A DNA stretch of 64,000 nt. It comes from Neobacillus cucumis (lineage in GTDB: Bacteria; Bacillota; Bacilli; Bacillales; Cytobacillaceae). Below are positions 10,053-19,687 of this stretch, piece after piece. Under the pieces are notes generated by a model. That model made no database searches and was not told where the DNA came from. It was given only the letters and a program-made list of their open reading frames with translations. Every line of letters begins with the position of its first letter. Within the stretch, counting starts at the first letter, position 1. The stretch is taken from positions 186,001 to 250,000 of the forward strand of contig NZ_JAFBEX010000008.1 of assembly GCF_016908975.1 (NCBI RefSeq), in the 5' to 3' direction. A program made the translations under genes and the position numbers.

Positions 10053-11050
10053 TATTTAGTTGACTGACGATGTTCAATTCGGTGCGGTAAAATAACGATT
10101 GAATCACTAGACTCGTCTTTATTCATTAACTTAGTTAACAGACGCATTGAAACAGCTCCAATGTCATAAAGAGGCTGCACAATCGTTGTCAGCTGCGGAC
10201 GAACCATTAGTGACAGTCTGGTATTGTCAGATGTAATTACTTCAAAGTCTTCAGGAATTTGGAACCCTTTATCCTCTGCCCCATGGACGACCCCTAGAGC
10301 CATTTCATCAGACCCAACTAGAATGGCGGTAGGTCTATCAGCTGCTTCTAGTAACTTTTCGAAGGCTTCAATTCCGGAATCATAGGTATAGTCCCCTTCA
10401 GCAATCAGTTCTTCATTGTACGGAAGACCTGCATCTTGAAGTGCTCTTTGATAACCCTTTAACTTTTTCTGAGCATTTTTTGGTTCATGTAGTGGTCCAA
10501 CAACAAAGGCAATATGCTTATGTCCTTTTTCCACAAATTCTTTGACAGAATCATAAACTGCTGCTTCATAATCAATATTAACAGACGGAATTTGATTGGA
10601 TTCTTCAATAGAACCGGCAAGAACAATAGGGACTGGAGATTTACGGAATTCCTCTACATGATCAGCTGTAATATTGCCGCCCATGAAAACAATTCCATCC
10701 ACTTGCTTGCCTAACATGGTATTGAGCAGGTGTAATTCCTTGTCCTTATTTTGGTCTGAGTTACTTAAAATGATATTGTACTTATACATTGTGGCAATAT
10801 CCTCAATACCTCGTGCCAATTCAGCATAAAAGATGCTTGAAATATCTGGAATAACAACTCCTACGGTTGTTGTTTTCTTACTTGCCAATCCTCGTGCCAC
10901 AGCGTTTGGACGGTAGCCTAATCTTTCAATTACTTCTAATACTTTCTTTCGAGTTACTGGTTTTACGTTCGGGTTTCCATTGACGACACGGGAAACGGTT
11001 GCCATTGATACATTAGCTTCCCTTGCCACATCATAAATCGTAATATTCAC
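10052..11050 (-). CDS. ccpA: Catabolite control protein A
   Basis: A 332-residue LacI/GalR-family regulator that, with HPr-Ser46-P, binds cre sites to control carbon catabolism. The N-terminal helix-turn-helix ([20 protein letters not shown]) and hinge ([11 protein letters not shown]) are followed by the periplasmic-binding-protein-like core. The sequence is very close to B. subtilis CcpA. The frame can be extended nine codons, but the GTG at 11050 is chosen since TTAGGAGAG sits nine bases upstream and it matches the family N-terminus. It lies downstream of aroA but has its own upstream gap and a terminator between them, so at least part of its transcription is independent. Confidence 0.97.
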   Translation of the reverse strand: MNITIYDVAREANVSMATVSRVVNGNPNVKPVTRKKVLEVIERLGYRPNAVARGLASKKTTTVGVVIPDISSIFYAELARGIEDIATMYKYNIILSNSDQNKDKELHLLNTMLGKQVDGIVFMGGNITADHVEEFRKSPVPIVLAGSIEESNQIPSVNIDYEAAVYDSVKEFVEKGHKHIAFVVGPLHEPKNAQKKLKGYQRALQDAGLPYNEELIAEGDYTYDSGIEAFEKLLEAADRPTAILVGSDEMALGVVHGAEDKGFQIPEDFEVITSDNTRLSLMVRPQLTTIVQPLYDIGAVSMRLLTKLMNKDESSDSIVILPHRIEHRQSTK

Positions 11051-11204
11051 TTTTATACACTCTCCTAATACGTACATTGTTTTTTTTATTTTACATCTGT
11101 TTTTAAAAAACTAGTCATAATTATTTACCTAGTTTAAATTTCTCTATCTGACAACCATCCGTTTTGGTTTATGTGAGATATTAAACAAACTACATATGTA
11201 CTTA

Positions 11205-11233
11205 ATGATACGACAACTAGATTAAAGCCGCAA
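11205..11233 (-). promoter_or_regulatory. Candidate ccpA promoter
   Basis: TTGCGG (11228-11233) and TATCAT (11205-11210) on the minus strand with 17-bp spacing, in the gap between the aroA terminator and ccpA. Confidence 0.4.
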
Positions 11234-11265
11234 TTGAAAAAGTCAATATTTTTTAGTAAAAATGA

Positions 11266-11296
11266 AAAAAACCTTCCGCAATGGATTGCAGAAGGC
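11266..11296 (-). terminator. aroA terminator
   Basis: Stem CCTTCTGCAAT / ATTGCGGAAGG followed on the minus strand by seven T residues. Confidence 0.85.
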
Positions 11297-11325
11297 CTTT
11301 TAAATTCAATGGAACTCTTTGAACA

Positions 11326-12402
11326 TTAAATTTGAACAAAATTTGATGCAAGTAATTGGCTATAGAATTCATCAAATTGTTTTAGATCCATTTGCTGCTG
11401 TGCATCTGAAAGGGCAACAGCTGGATCTGGATGGACCTCTGCCATTACGCCGTCAGCACCGATTGCAATAGCGGCTTTAGCACATGGAAGTAATAAATCT
11501 CTTCTGCCAGTTGAATGGGTAACATCGACCATTACCGGTAAATGAGTTTCTTTTTTCAAAATTGGAACGGCAGAAATATCTAACGTATTTCGTGTTGCAC
11601 GTTCATATGTTCTAATTCCACGCTCACAAAGAATGATTTGACCATTACCTTGTGCCATAATGTATTCTGCTGCATTTATAAACTCTTCAATTGTAGCAGC
11701 GAGACCTCTTTTTAATAAAATAGGCTTTTTAACAGCACCGGCAGCTTTTAATAATTCAAAGTTCTGCATATTTCGGGCACCAATTTGGATGACGTCAATA
11801 TAATCGCAAGCTAGCTCAATATCCGCCGGGTTAACGATTTCACTAATAACAGCCATATCAAATTCATCTGCTACACGTTTTAAAATTTTTAAACCTTCTA
11901 CTCCAAGCCCTTGGAAATCGTATGGAGAAGTTCTTGGCTTGTAGGCACCGCCGCGAAGAAGTTTTAAGCCTTTTTCTTTCATTGCCTTCGCTACTGTTGC
12001 AACCTGCTCGTAGGATTCAACCGAACATGGTCCAAAAACAAAATGTTGTTTGCCATCCCCAATATTTTGGCCTTTTAATGAAACAATTGTATCTTCAGGC
12101 TTTTTCTTTCTGGAAACTAGGAGTGCTTTTTCGTGGTCATCCTTTTGCAAGTCTAGCCCAGCTTTAAAAATTTCCTTAAAGATATGATCAATTGTTGAAT
12201 CTTCAAACGGTCCATCATTATGTTCTTTAATCACTTCAAGCATTTTCCGTTCGCGGACTGGATCGTAACGGTAAACCCCTTGGTTCCCCTTGACTCGTCC
12301 AATCTCTTGAACAAGCTGAGCTCTCTCGTTAATTAGTTTTAATAATTCCAAATTTAATTCATCAACGCGTGTTCTCAGTTGATCCAATTCAATATTGCTC
12401 AT
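11326..12402 (-). CDS. aroA: Bifunctional chorismate mutase / DAHP synthase
   Basis: A 358-residue enzyme of the shikimate pathway. Residues 1 to about 90 form an AroQ-type chorismate mutase helical domain ([20 protein letters not shown]), which in B. subtilis also mediates feedback control by chorismate and prephenate. The rest is a type I-beta 3-deoxy-D-arabino-heptulosonate 7-phosphate synthase ([37 protein letters not shown]). The fusion is normal for Bacillus. A 17-bp-spaced promoter lies at 12520-12548. Confidence 0.96.
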   Translation of the reverse strand: MSNIELDQLRTRVDELNLELLKLINERAQLVQEIGRVKGNQGVYRYDPVRERKMLEVIKEHNDGPFEDSTIDHIFKEIFKAGLDLQKDDHEKALLVSRKKKPEDTIVSLKGQNIGDGKQHFVFGPCSVESYEQVATVAKAMKEKGLKLLRGGAYKPRTSPYDFQGLGVEGLKILKRVADEFDMAVISEIVNPADIELACDYIDVIQIGARNMQNFELLKAAGAVKKPILLKRGLAATIEEFINAAEYIMAQGNGQIILCERGIRTYERATRNTLDISAVPILKKETHLPVMVDVTHSTGRRDLLLPCAKAAIAIGADGVMAEVHPDPAVALSDAQQQMDLKQFDEFYSQLLASNFVQI

Positions 12403-12519
12403 TATTCGTCCCGTCCCTTCTTTGGTAAATCATTTTTTCAAGTTTGAAGTTATTGTCAAAACCAAATGATTTACAAGCTTAAAGTTTTAAAATTTATTAA
12501 TTTTTGAATAATTAGGCTA

Positions 12520-12548
12520 ATTATATCTGAAAAATTTTTCTTTGTCAC
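12520..12548 (-). promoter_or_regulatory. Sigma-A promoter of aroA
   Basis: GTGACA (12543-12548) and a perfect TATAAT (12520-12525) on the minus strand, with exactly 17 bp between them. Confidence 0.7.
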
Positions 12549-12569
12549 TTGTTTTTTCTTTAACAATTA

Positions 12570-12590
12570 AACGCTTTTAAGCGCTAAAGC
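12570..12590. promoter_or_regulatory. Palindromic cre-like element upstream of the aroA promoter
   Basis: The minus strand reads GCGCTTAAAAGCGTTTAAT. The part TAAAAGCGTTTAAT matches the cre consensus at 12 of 14 positions. A closely related 15-mer occurs at 31016-31030 in the leader of the amino-acid permease. Protein binding is unproven. Confidence 0.35.
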
Positions 12591-12666
12591 GAATTGACTT
12601 ATAGTAGAGTAATATATGCGTGTGATTCCTAAATGTTTACAAAATTTTTTAAAATCTGAACAAAAA

Positions 12667-12996
12667 TTAATTTGCCTGCTTTACATCGGTAAGGGAACGG
12701 GTTGTAATTTTCCAATGGGAAGCATTCCAAAGCGGTTTTCCTTCTGAAAAAAGAATGGCCTGTGGTGATTCATGCTTAATTTCGAATCGTTCAGCAATTT
12801 CATTTGATAATGGACGTGAATCTTGTACAGCTAGATAATATGTAGGAAAATCTTGATTGGTTCCGGCAAACTTTTCATATTCCTTATATGCGGCTTGGCT
12901 AATCGGACATGTAAGACTATGTTTTAGAAGAAAGAATTTACTGTTATTTTTCACTAATTCATCAAATTGTTCTACGGTATCAATTTTTTCAAGCAT
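12667..12996 (-). CDS. ytxJ: YtxJ, monothiol bacilliredoxin-like protein
   Basis: A 109-residue thioredoxin-fold protein with a single active-site cysteine in LTCPIS at about residue 30. The family (YtxJ/BrxC) is linked to reduction of bacillithiol mixed disulfides. The ATG follows TTGGAGGAATG. In B. subtilis it is the third gene of the stress operon ytxGHJ; here a stem-loop separates ytxH from ytxJ (13028-13066), so coupling to ytxGH may be only partial. Confidence 0.9.
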   Translation of the reverse strand: MLEKIDTVEQFDELVKNNSKFFLLKHSLTCPISQAAYKEYEKFAGTNQDFPTYYLAVQDSRPLSNEIAERFEIKHESPQAILFSEGKPLWNASHWKITTRSLTDVKQAN

Positions 12997-13027
12997 TTCT
13001 ACATTCCTCCAATTGTTTCATAAAATA

Positions 13028-13066
13028 ATAAATGGTGAAGTAATTTTAACACTTCACCATTTTTAT
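13028..13066. terminator. Stem-loop between ytxH and ytxJ
   Basis: Perfect 12-bp stem AAATGGTGAAGT / ACTTCACCATTT with T-rich sequence on both sides; it would end or attenuate the ytxGH transcript. Confidence 0.75.
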
Positions 13067-13086
13067 CACAAATATTTAGGGCTATT

Positions 13087-13578
13087 CTATAGTTTAACTT
13101 TACTTTCCTCTGCATCAAAAGCCTTTTGCGCTTCTTCCAATTTTTTCTTTATATCGTTGCTATCGGGTGTCTTTAGTTCTGACTTTGTAATCGATTTGGT
13201 TTCATTCGGTCCGTGAATCGGGATATAGGTTACATCAGAACCCTCTGTTTCTTCATTCCTTTGAGAAGTTTTCCCCGTTACTTTATTAACAAGTTCTGAA
13301 GATTGCAGGACAATTCCTTGTGAAATGGATGATGTTTTGGAAACCAGTTCATTGCTTTTCGCTATTACATTTTCTCTTAAATTGACCGTTTTATCCATAA
13401 TAGAATCTTTCTGGCTGCTAATTGTGGAACGAATTTCTCTTCCGGATTTAGGTGCTAAAAGCAATGCTGCGGCAGCCCCTACTACCCCTCCAATTACGGC
13501 CCCCCATAGGAAAGTGCTAGAAGACCCTTCTGTCCGGGGTGGGTTCGATTCTCTTGATTCAAACTCTCTACTTGTCAT
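13087..13578 (-). CDS. ytxH: YtxH-family general stress protein
   Basis: A 163-residue protein of the YtxH family. A Gly/Ala-rich hydrophobic segment (about residues 24-43, WGAVIGGVVGAAAALLLAPK) is followed by a long amphipathic, coiled-coil-like region rich in Lys, Ser and Glu. It is probably membrane-anchored; its function is unknown, but the B. subtilis homologue is induced by stress. The start at 13578 is preferred over the upstream ATGs, because AAGGAGGAGAACAA directly precedes it. It lies 20 bases after the ytxG stop, in the same operon. Confidence 0.9.
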   Translation of the reverse strand: MTSREFESRESNPPRTEGSSSTFLWGAVIGGVVGAAAALLLAPKSGREIRSTISSQKDSIMDKTVNLRENVIAKSNELVSKTSSISQGIVLQSSELVNKVTGKTSQRNEETEGSDVTYIPIHGPNETKSITKSELKTPDSNDIKKKLEEAQKAFDAEESKVKL

Positions 13579-13598
13579 TTGTTCTCCTCCTTCATTCA

Positions 13599-14060
13599 TC
13601 AATGTGACCTTAGCTTTTGCCTTTCGGATATACTAACTTCCGGTTTTGATTGCTTCCTCGCCTGCCACTTTTCTTTTAATTCTAGGAAGATATTGCCCCA
13701 TTGGACAATTTGCGAGATTTTTTCTTTACTTTCCTCTACTTGCTGGTCAACTGATTGGGTAATATTCTGAAGTGTCCCATTAAATTTGGTCACCGTTGTC
13801 CCTACATCTTTAACAGCTTCCACCACGCTATTTAGCTTTTCAGATTTTTGCTGAATATCTTCTGCCAATGCGTTTGTTTTTTGGAGCAGTAAGGTTGTTT
13901 CCGTTGTAACTCCATCCAATTGTTTCTCTAGGCCGCTCAATGTATTAGAAACGCTTGTCAGGGTAACCTGAAGTGATTTAAGTGTCTTTGATAAATAAAT
14001 TACCAGCACAAGAAATGCGATCGCTACTAAGGCTACGCTTAGATATAATATAATTTGCAT
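13599..14060 (-). CDS. ytxG: YtxG, DUF948-family membrane protein
   Basis: A 153-residue protein with one N-terminal transmembrane helix (residues 2-23) and a long predicted coiled coil ([28 protein letters not shown]). This is typical of the DUF948 family, which is general-stress related in Bacillus. It is the first gene of the ytxGH(J) cluster, has the ribosome-binding site GGCGGAGGTG, and lies 33 bp downstream of a sigma-B-like promoter. Confidence 0.9.
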   Translation of the reverse strand: MQIILYLSVALVAIAFLVLVIYLSKTLKSLQVTLTSVSNTLSGLEKQLDGVTTETTLLLQKTNALAEDIQQKSEKLNSVVEAVKDVGTTVTKFNGTLQNITQSVDQQVEESKEKISQIVQWGNIFLELKEKWQARKQSKPEVSISERQKLRSH

Positions 14061-14092
14061 TGTGCACCTCCGCCTTAATTCTATCCATATGT

Positions 14093-14118
14093 ATATCCTT
14101 TTCGTAACAGATATAAAC
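14093..14118 (-). promoter_or_regulatory. Sigma-B-like promoter of ytxG
   Basis: GTTTAT (14113-14118), 14 bases, GGATAT (14093-14098) on the minus strand, close to the sigma-B consensus GTTTAA-N14-GGGTAT. The B. subtilis ytxGHJ operon is known to be partly under sigma-B. Confidence 0.5.
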
Positions 14119-14197
14119 CTCGCTAATTATCTTATACTAGTTCCATACATTTGTCGTGTTTTCCTGCTAAATTTTTTAAAAACAACCTAAATTAGGA

Positions 14198-14224
14198 AAA
14201 GGATGCCATATGCTGGCATCCTTT
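14198..14224. terminator. murC terminator
   Basis: Perfect 11-bp stem AAAGGATGCCA / TGGCATCCTTT with a 5-base loop immediately after the murC stop. Confidence 0.85.
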
Positions 14225-14226
14225 GT

Positions 14227-15528
14227 TTATTTCGTGACTTGTTTTTCATAAGACTCTTGGAATTTTTGAATATCTCCGGCACCCATAAAAATAATCACAC
14301 TGTGATCATGCTTGTTTAACACAGCCGTATTTTCCTCTGATAATACTTCCGAACCGTTTATTTTATCCTGTAAGTCTTTAATCGACAGTTTGCCGTGATT
14401 TTCCCTAGCCGACCCGAAAATTTCACACAAATAGGTTTTGTCTGCTGCTCTTAAGCTCTCTGCAAAATCCTCCAAGAAAGCCTGGGTGCGAGAAAAGGTG
14501 TGTGGTTGGAAAACCGCAACAATCTCTCTATCCGGATATTTTTGATTCGCCGCATCAATCGTGGCCCTTATTTCAGTCGGATGATGGGCATAATCATCAA
14601 TCAAAATTTGCGAACCCACTGTTTTTTCAGAAAATCTTCTTTTTACGCCTTGGAAGGTTTGTAAACGTTCTTTGACAATTTGTACATCTATTTCCTCGTA
14701 ATGACATAACCCAATAACCGCTAGTGCATTTAATACACTGTGATCACCAAAGGTAGGAATCGAAAAATTGTCATAGTAGGTATTTCGAATAAAGACATCA
14801 AAGCTCGTTCCATCTGTCGTCTTAACAATGTTTTTAGCTTGATAATCGTTTTCTTCACCAAAACCATAGAATAAAACCGGAACTTTTGCCTGAATCTTTT
14901 GAAGCTGTTCGTCGTCGCCAAAAGCAAATATTCCTTTTTTAACCTGCACGGCCATCTCTTGAAAGGCTGAAAAAACGTCATCAATATTGGCAAAGTAATC
15001 GGGATGATCGAAATCAATGTTTGTCATGATGGCATAGTCAGGAAAGTACGATAAGAAATGCCTTCTGTATTCACAGGCTTCAAAGACAAAATACTCAGCA
15101 CCTTCCTGGCCTTTGCCGGTTCCATCACCAATCAAAAAGGAAGTAGGTTTGGCCCCTGCAATTACATGTGAAAGTAATCCTGTCGTAGATGTTTTTCCGT
15201 GCGCACCTGTAATCGCGATACTTGTAAAATTTTGCATAAAATCACCTAAGAAACGATGATAGCGTATGATAGGAAGCCCAAGCCTCATCGCCTCTTGTAT
15301 TTCTTCATGGGTATCAGGAAACGCATTTCCTGCAATAATGGTCATGCCTGGCTTTATATTTTCCTTCTGAAAGGGAAGGATCGTAATCCCTGATTTTTCA
15401 AGAGCCAGTTGTGTAAAAAAGCGCTTTTCGACATCGGAGCCTTGCACCTGAAATTTCATATCATGAAGAACTTGTGCCAGTGCACTCATTCCAGACCCCT
15501 TTATACCTACAAAATGGTAAATAGTCAT
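14227..15528 (-). CDS. murC: UDP-N-acetylmuramate--L-alanine ligase
   Basis: A 433-residue cytoplasmic Mur ligase that adds L-Ala to UDP-MurNAc, the first amino acid of the peptidoglycan stem. The N-terminal UDP-binding motif [11 protein letters not shown] is at 8-18 and the ATP loop [11 protein letters not shown] at about 106-116. The Mur ligase middle and C-terminal domains follow ([10 protein letters not shown]). The ATG at 15528 has GGAGG seven bases upstream; six codons of in-frame extension are excluded. It lies 235 bp downstream of sftA, as in B. subtilis, with its own extended -10 promoter. Confidence 0.97.
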   Translation of the reverse strand: MTIYHFVGIKGSGMSALAQVLHDMKFQVQGSDVEKRFFTQLALEKSGITILPFQKENIKPGMTIIAGNAFPDTHEEIQEAMRLGLPIIRYHRFLGDFMQNFTSIAITGAHGKTSTTGLLSHVIAGAKPTSFLIGDGTGKGQEGAEYFVFEACEYRRHFLSYFPDYAIMTNIDFDHPDYFANIDDVFSAFQEMAVQVKKGIFAFGDDEQLQKIQAKVPVLFYGFGEENDYQAKNIVKTTDGTSFDVFIRNTYYDNFSIPTFGDHSVLNALAVIGLCHYEEIDVQIVKERLQTFQGVKRRFSEKTVGSQILIDDYAHHPTEIRATIDAANQKYPDREIVAVFQPHTFSRTQAFLEDFAESLRAADKTYLCEIFGSARENHGKLSIKDLQDKINGSEVLSEENTAVLNKHDHSVIIFMGAGDIQKFQESYEKQVTK

Positions 15529-15640
15529 AGAAGAACCTCCAACCAACGTAATACTGTTAAACAGTATATGAAATCTGTCTGTAATTGCTAATCAGTATGT
15601 AAGCACACGTTGTTTTATTATTATAATAAATCAATTCAAT

Positions 15641-15649
15641 ATTATAGCA
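15641..15649 (-). promoter_or_regulatory. Extended -10 promoter upstream of murC
   Basis: The minus strand reads TGCTATAAT, an extended -10, in the sftA-murC gap. No clear -35 was seen. Confidence 0.4.
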
Positions 15650-15762
15650 CTGTTCAGGAATAAAAACTATTTTATCCACTTAAATTTACTTTTGCCTTAA
15701 ATATTTGTACTAGTTAGTATTTGTCCACCGTAATAAAGAATACAAAAGATTAATGAATAATA

Positions 15763-18201
15763 CTAGTCTTGCATGGATTGTAAATCAGCCTCTGTGATTA
15801 ACACATCCCGTGGTTTACTGCCGTTTGCACTTGAAATATATCCATTTTGTTCAAGCATATCCATTAATCTGGCAGCACGGTTATAACCAATTTTAAATCT
15901 CCGCTGCAAGCTGGAAGTAGAAGCACCGCCATTACTTACAATAAATTCACAAGCTTCATAAAACAATTCATCCTCTTCCTCGATTACCTGTGCCTTTTTC
16001 AATAGTTCTTCCTGCTCAAATAAATAATCGGGCTCCTGTTGGTCTCTCACATGTGCAACAACAAGATCAATTTCTTCGTCCGATACAAATGTTCCTTGCA
16101 GGCGAACAGGTTTGGATGCACCATTTTCTAAGAATAGCATATCTCCCCGACCAAGCAGCCTCTCAGCACCACTAATATCAATAATCGTGCGTGAGTCTAC
16201 TTGAGACGAAACGGAAAAGGCAATCCTTGTAGGAATATTCGCTTTAATCAAGCCTGTAATCACATCAACCGATGGTCTTTGCGTTGCCACAATCAAGTGG
16301 ATACCGCAAGCCCTTGCTTTTTGAGCGATCCTACAAATCGCTTCCTCGACATCAGCAGGTGACATCATCATCAAATCGGCTAACTCATCAATAATGATGA
16401 CGATGAATGGCAATTTGTCTGAATAACGCTTATGCTGGTCTGCTAATTCGTTAAAACGGTTAATATCCCGAACCCCTGTATGAGCAAACAGTTCATACCG
16501 GCGCTCCATTTCATCAACAGCCCATTTTAAAGCGGCCGTTGCGGCTTTCACATCGGTAATAACAGGACTGACGAGATGTGGGATACGGTTATAGGGAGCA
16601 AGCTCTACCATTTTAGGATCAATCAGTAACAGCTTTAAATCCCGAGGATCCGCTTTATATAACAGACTAATCAAAATCGAGTTAATACATACACTTTTCC
16701 CCGATCCTGTCGCCCCTGCAATAAGTCCATGCGGCATTTTTTTCAAATCTGTCACGATAGGCTTTCCGGCAATATCCAGCCCCAATACTGCAGTCAATGG
16801 GGAAGCCGAAACTTTAAAAATAGGACTTCCAATTATCTCGTTTATCAAAACAGGTCTGGATTTCTGATTTGGCACTTCAATCCCAATCGTATGTTTTCCG
16901 GGGATTGGCGCTTCAATCCGGATATCACGAGCTGCAAGACTTAATTTAATATCATCACTTAGATTCGTTATTTTATTTACCTTTACACCTGGTTCTGGCT
17001 GTACTTCAAAACGAGTTACGGACGGACCCTGCGTCACATTAACAACACTTGCGCCAACATTAAAGTTTTTTAACGTTTGATTCAATAGTTCTTTCTGTTC
17101 GTCAATCCATTCTGTATCAAGTACTTCTGTAACTGGAGGACTTAATAATTGAGACCCCGGGAAAATAAATGAACCTTCCTTTGGCTCTTCCTCACAGTTG
17201 GATGGCAATACTACAGATTCGACCACAGCCGCTTCTTCAGTTGTTTTAATTTCTTGATGATGAGGCTTGAGCACATGTTCCTGCTCTCGTTTCCGCTTTC
17301 TTTCCTCCCATTTTTGTTTATCCTGCGTTAGCATCATCACATTAAATGGTAATCGAGACCGTGGTGCAGGAGGAACTTCGGACTCAGTGGTTGCTGAAAT
17401 TTCCGCTAATGTTTGATCATTCTCAATCTCAAAGGTAAGCTCATTCGTTTCAACTGGAACCCTTTCCTCAAAGGGTTGCTCATTTACTTTTACTTGAACA
17501 TCTTCTTCAGATTCCAACTCATTCGGCTTATCTTGAAGACTTTCTGTCTCTACAACAGAAACTGGCACATCCATCTTTAATTCCACTTGGTTAATTTGAT
17601 TAAGTTGATTAAGTAGACCTTGAAGTGGGTTGTCATTCGTTTTGTTTTGGTTTTGAACAATTGTTTGATTGACACTTGAGTCCAGTCCTTTATCCACGTC
17701 GGTATCAAGTTGACCTTGAAAAAAGTGGCTTAATTCATGCTCCACAGTCGTCGTTGTCTTTTGAGGTCTGTTAAAGCCAAAAACAGGCGATGGTATTTCA
17801 GTGGGTTGAAAGGGTCCTCGTTGCCGTGGTTTTGGTTCCATTATGTTGTTAGTAGGTATAATTGGAATTTTTGATGTAATCTTTGGAATCTTTGATGTAA
17901 ACTTTGGCAATTCTGATGTAACCTTTGGAATTTCTTCTAATCTGCTTTTACCACTAGAATCAACGGGTTTTTTTGGTCGGTTCGTTACCTGCCTTTGAGT
18001 TGATTTGGTCGTTCTTGGTGTCGGGGTCGTACTTCCTCCCTTTGGATATTGATACGATATTCTCGCATCCAAATCCTTTAGGTTATCAAATGGACTCTGG
18101 GAAATATGATTTTCAGGTTCCCTATGGAGGATGTAATCGGAGATTTTCTCATCATCCTCTTCTTTCCTTAACTTTTGGAAAAAGTTTTGGATCCAGCTCA
18201 A
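15763..18201 (-). CDS. sftA: DNA translocase SftA (FtsK/SpoIIIE family, soluble)
   Basis: A protein of about 812 residues that pumps DNA away from the closing septum. There is no membrane domain. A long low-complexity N-terminal half (Thr/Pro/Lys and Glu/Val-rich, with a short repeat of the form K-x-TS-x-x-P) leads to the RecA-like motor with Walker A GATGSGKS (Lys near residue 502) and Walker B IVIIIDELADLM. It ends in the winged-helix gamma domain that reads polar DNA sequences (SLQRRFKIGYNRAARLMDMLE). A GTG at 18210 is also possible. The TTG at 18201 (MSWIQNFF) matches the usual N-terminus better. B. subtilis has ytpR between this gene and ytpQ; it is absent here. Confidence 0.94.
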   Translation of the reverse strand: MSWIQNFFQKLRKEEDDEKISDYILHREPENHISQSPFDNLKDLDARISYQYPKGGSTTPTPRTTKSTQRQVTNRPKKPVDSSGKSRLEEIPKVTSELPKFTSKIPKITSKIPIIPTNNIMEPKPRQRGPFQPTEIPSPVFGFNRPQKTTTTVEHELSHFFQGQLDTDVDKGLDSSVNQTIVQNQNKTNDNPLQGLLNQLNQINQVELKMDVPVSVVETESLQDKPNELESEEDVQVKVNEQPFEERVPVETNELTFEIENDQTLAEISATTESEVPPAPRSRLPFNVMMLTQDKQKWEERKRKREQEHVLKPHHQEIKTTEEAAVVESVVLPSNCEEEPKEGSFIFPGSQLLSPPVTEVLDTEWIDEQKELLNQTLKNFNVGASVVNVTQGPSVTRFEVQPEPGVKVNKITNLSDDIKLSLAARDIRIEAPIPGKHTIGIEVPNQKSRPVLINEIIGSPIFKVSASPLTAVLGLDIAGKPIVTDLKKMPHGLIAGATGSGKSVCINSILISLLYKADPRDLKLLLIDPKMVELAPYNRIPHLVSPVITDVKAATAALKWAVDEMERRYELFAHTGVRDINRFNELADQHKRYSDKLPFIVIIIDELADLMMMSPADVEEAICRIAQKARACGIHLIVATQRPSVDVITGLIKANIPTRIAFSVSSQVDSRTIIDISGAERLLGRGDMLFLENGASKPVRLQGTFVSDEEIDLVVAHVRDQQEPDYLFEQEELLKKAQVIEEEDELFYEACEFIVSNGGASTSSLQRRFKIGYNRAARLMDMLEQNGYISSANGSKPRDVLITEADLQSMQD

Positions 18202-18321
18202 AACTATCACTCTTTCTTTTCATCTATCATTCTATTTTAACAGCTTTTTCTATTTTATCGACACAATTCTTAAGAATGAGTCGAAATATGTTCGAATTGG
18301 ATACAATAGGTAAGTTACCAT

Positions 18322-18355
18322 GAAAAAAGACCACTAGATGTGATCCCTTTTATGG
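18322..18355 (-). terminator. Weak terminator after ytpQ
   Basis: GATCAC / GTGGTC stem (one G-T pair) followed by TTTTTT on the minus strand. Confidence 0.55.
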
Positions 18356-18356
18356 C

Positions 18357-19151
18357 TTATTTATTTTTTCCTAAGATAAAAATGGGCTCTAATTCACCAT
18401 CTTCATATAGGAAGGATAAAGCGGTAATCGGCACCCTCCCACTCGCAAAAAAGCTCATCGCCATTTGAGCAATCACATCGTAGCCCCGATCATTTCGAAT
18501 ATCAGCAATAATTAATACATCCTGATGGGGAACGGCCAGCACCATGGTTCCGGTAATTTGTTTCTCCATCTCATTAAGGAATCCCTTATTTAAGATTCTG
18601 CTCGCATCATAGCCGTCATTCGTGTTCAAGAAATAAAAGCTATTTCCAGCCACCTGATCTTCCTTTAGAGGAGTGGCAAGGGACCTAACATTAAATAATG
18701 CCATTTCTTTAATGCGGTTTGCACTCCATCCTTCTTTTTCCATGATCCGTTTATCAATCAAGCGGTAGGTTTTACCCATATCAATCGCATAATAGATTTT
18801 GGTTTCAGCCGTATGGTCTTCTGTGAGAAAAGGAACTCCTTCTTCCGCTTCTGCTGGAAAAGAAGCAGACCGAATAACAGGGAATATCTTTTTCACCTGT
18901 TCTTTTAAGTCAACCGTATTCTCCATGGCACGCAAACCTTCTTGAACATAATAAACAATTTCATCAATCGCCTTATCTTTTTCTACATGCCATTTGGCAA
19001 TTACTCCTGGGATTGCAATACTGATTCCCTTGCCTGTTGATTGACTTTCAATTCGCAGCTGATCCTTTTCCCGGTCATACGAAATCAGTCGATCTTCCCC
19101 TGCCAAACGGGACTCTAATTTCTGGCGCATCTGCCTGCTGTCCATTTTCAT
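18357..19151 (-). CDS. ytpQ: YtpQ, DUF1444-family protein
   Basis: A 264-residue cytoplasmic protein of the conserved Bacillus YtpQ (DUF1444) family, of unknown function, with no membrane segment or catalytic motif that I can name. The frame extends 13 codons upstream, but the ATG at 19151 follows GGAGGGCAGGG and gives a length close to the B. subtilis protein. It lies downstream of ytpP, separated from it by a terminator. Confidence 0.88.
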   Translation of the reverse strand: MKMDSRQMRQKLESRLAGEDRLISYDREKDQLRIESQSTGKGISIAIPGVIAKWHVEKDKAIDEIVYYVQEGLRAMENTVDLKEQVKKIFPVIRSASFPAEAEEGVPFLTEDHTAETKIYYAIDMGKTYRLIDKRIMEKEGWSANRIKEMALFNVRSLATPLKEDQVAGNSFYFLNTNDGYDASRILNKGFLNEMEKQITGTMVLAVPHQDVLIIADIRNDRGYDVIAQMAMSFFASGRVPITALSFLYEDGELEPIFILGKNK

Positions 19152-19200
19152 GTTATACCCTGCCCTCCACGTGGTTAAAACCTCATTCATATTTTACACT

Positions 19201-19238
19201 AAAAAACCCCCTCTCAAAAGAAGAGAAAGGGGGAAGTT
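19201..19238 (-). terminator. ytpP terminator
   Basis: CCCCCTTTCTC / GAGAGGGGG stem followed by TTTTTT on the minus strand, between ytpP and ytpQ. Confidence 0.8.
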
Positions 19239-19243
19239 TCGGG

Positions 19244-19558
19244 TTACTTCAAACCAGAAATAAATGCTTCTATTTCTTCTTGTGTTTTCCTGTCCTTACT
19301 AACAAAGCGACCAAGCTCTTTACCATTTTCATAAGCAATAAAGCTTGGAATTCCATATACGTCTACTTGCTGACATAAATCAATAAATTGATCACGATCG
19401 ACGTGAATAAAGGTAAATTCATTAAACTTTTCTTCAATTTCTGGCAGTACTGGTTCGATAAAGCGGCAATCTCCGCACCATTGTGCAGAAAACATAAAGA
19501 TGGTTTTATCTTGATTACGCAGCTGCTCAAATTGTTCAAGTGATTCTAGGTTTTTCAA
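19244..19558 (-). CDS. ytpP: YtpP, thioredoxin-like protein
   Basis: A 104-residue thioredoxin fold with the active site WCGDC (Cys28 and Cys31) and the cis-Pro segment YGIPSF. It is a cytoplasmic thiol oxidoreductase of unknown substrate. It starts with TTG at 19558, preceded by ACGGAGGCG with about eight bases of spacing. It lies 129 bp downstream of the DUF84 gene. Confidence 0.9.
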   Translation of the reverse strand: MKNLESLEQFEQLRNQDKTIFMFSAQWCGDCRFIEPVLPEIEEKFNEFTFIHVDRDQFIDLCQQVDVYGIPSFIAYENGKELGRFVSKDRKTQEEIEAFISGLK

Positions 19559-19687
19559 ATTGAACGCCTCCGTTTATATTTAACTTTTTTTGTTATGTTC
19601 CTTTCAAATCATATCAGTATACTTTTTGTTCAGTCCAATGTTATGCTTATGCACCACTTGCTCAACTATCATTCCCTTATTCCTATT

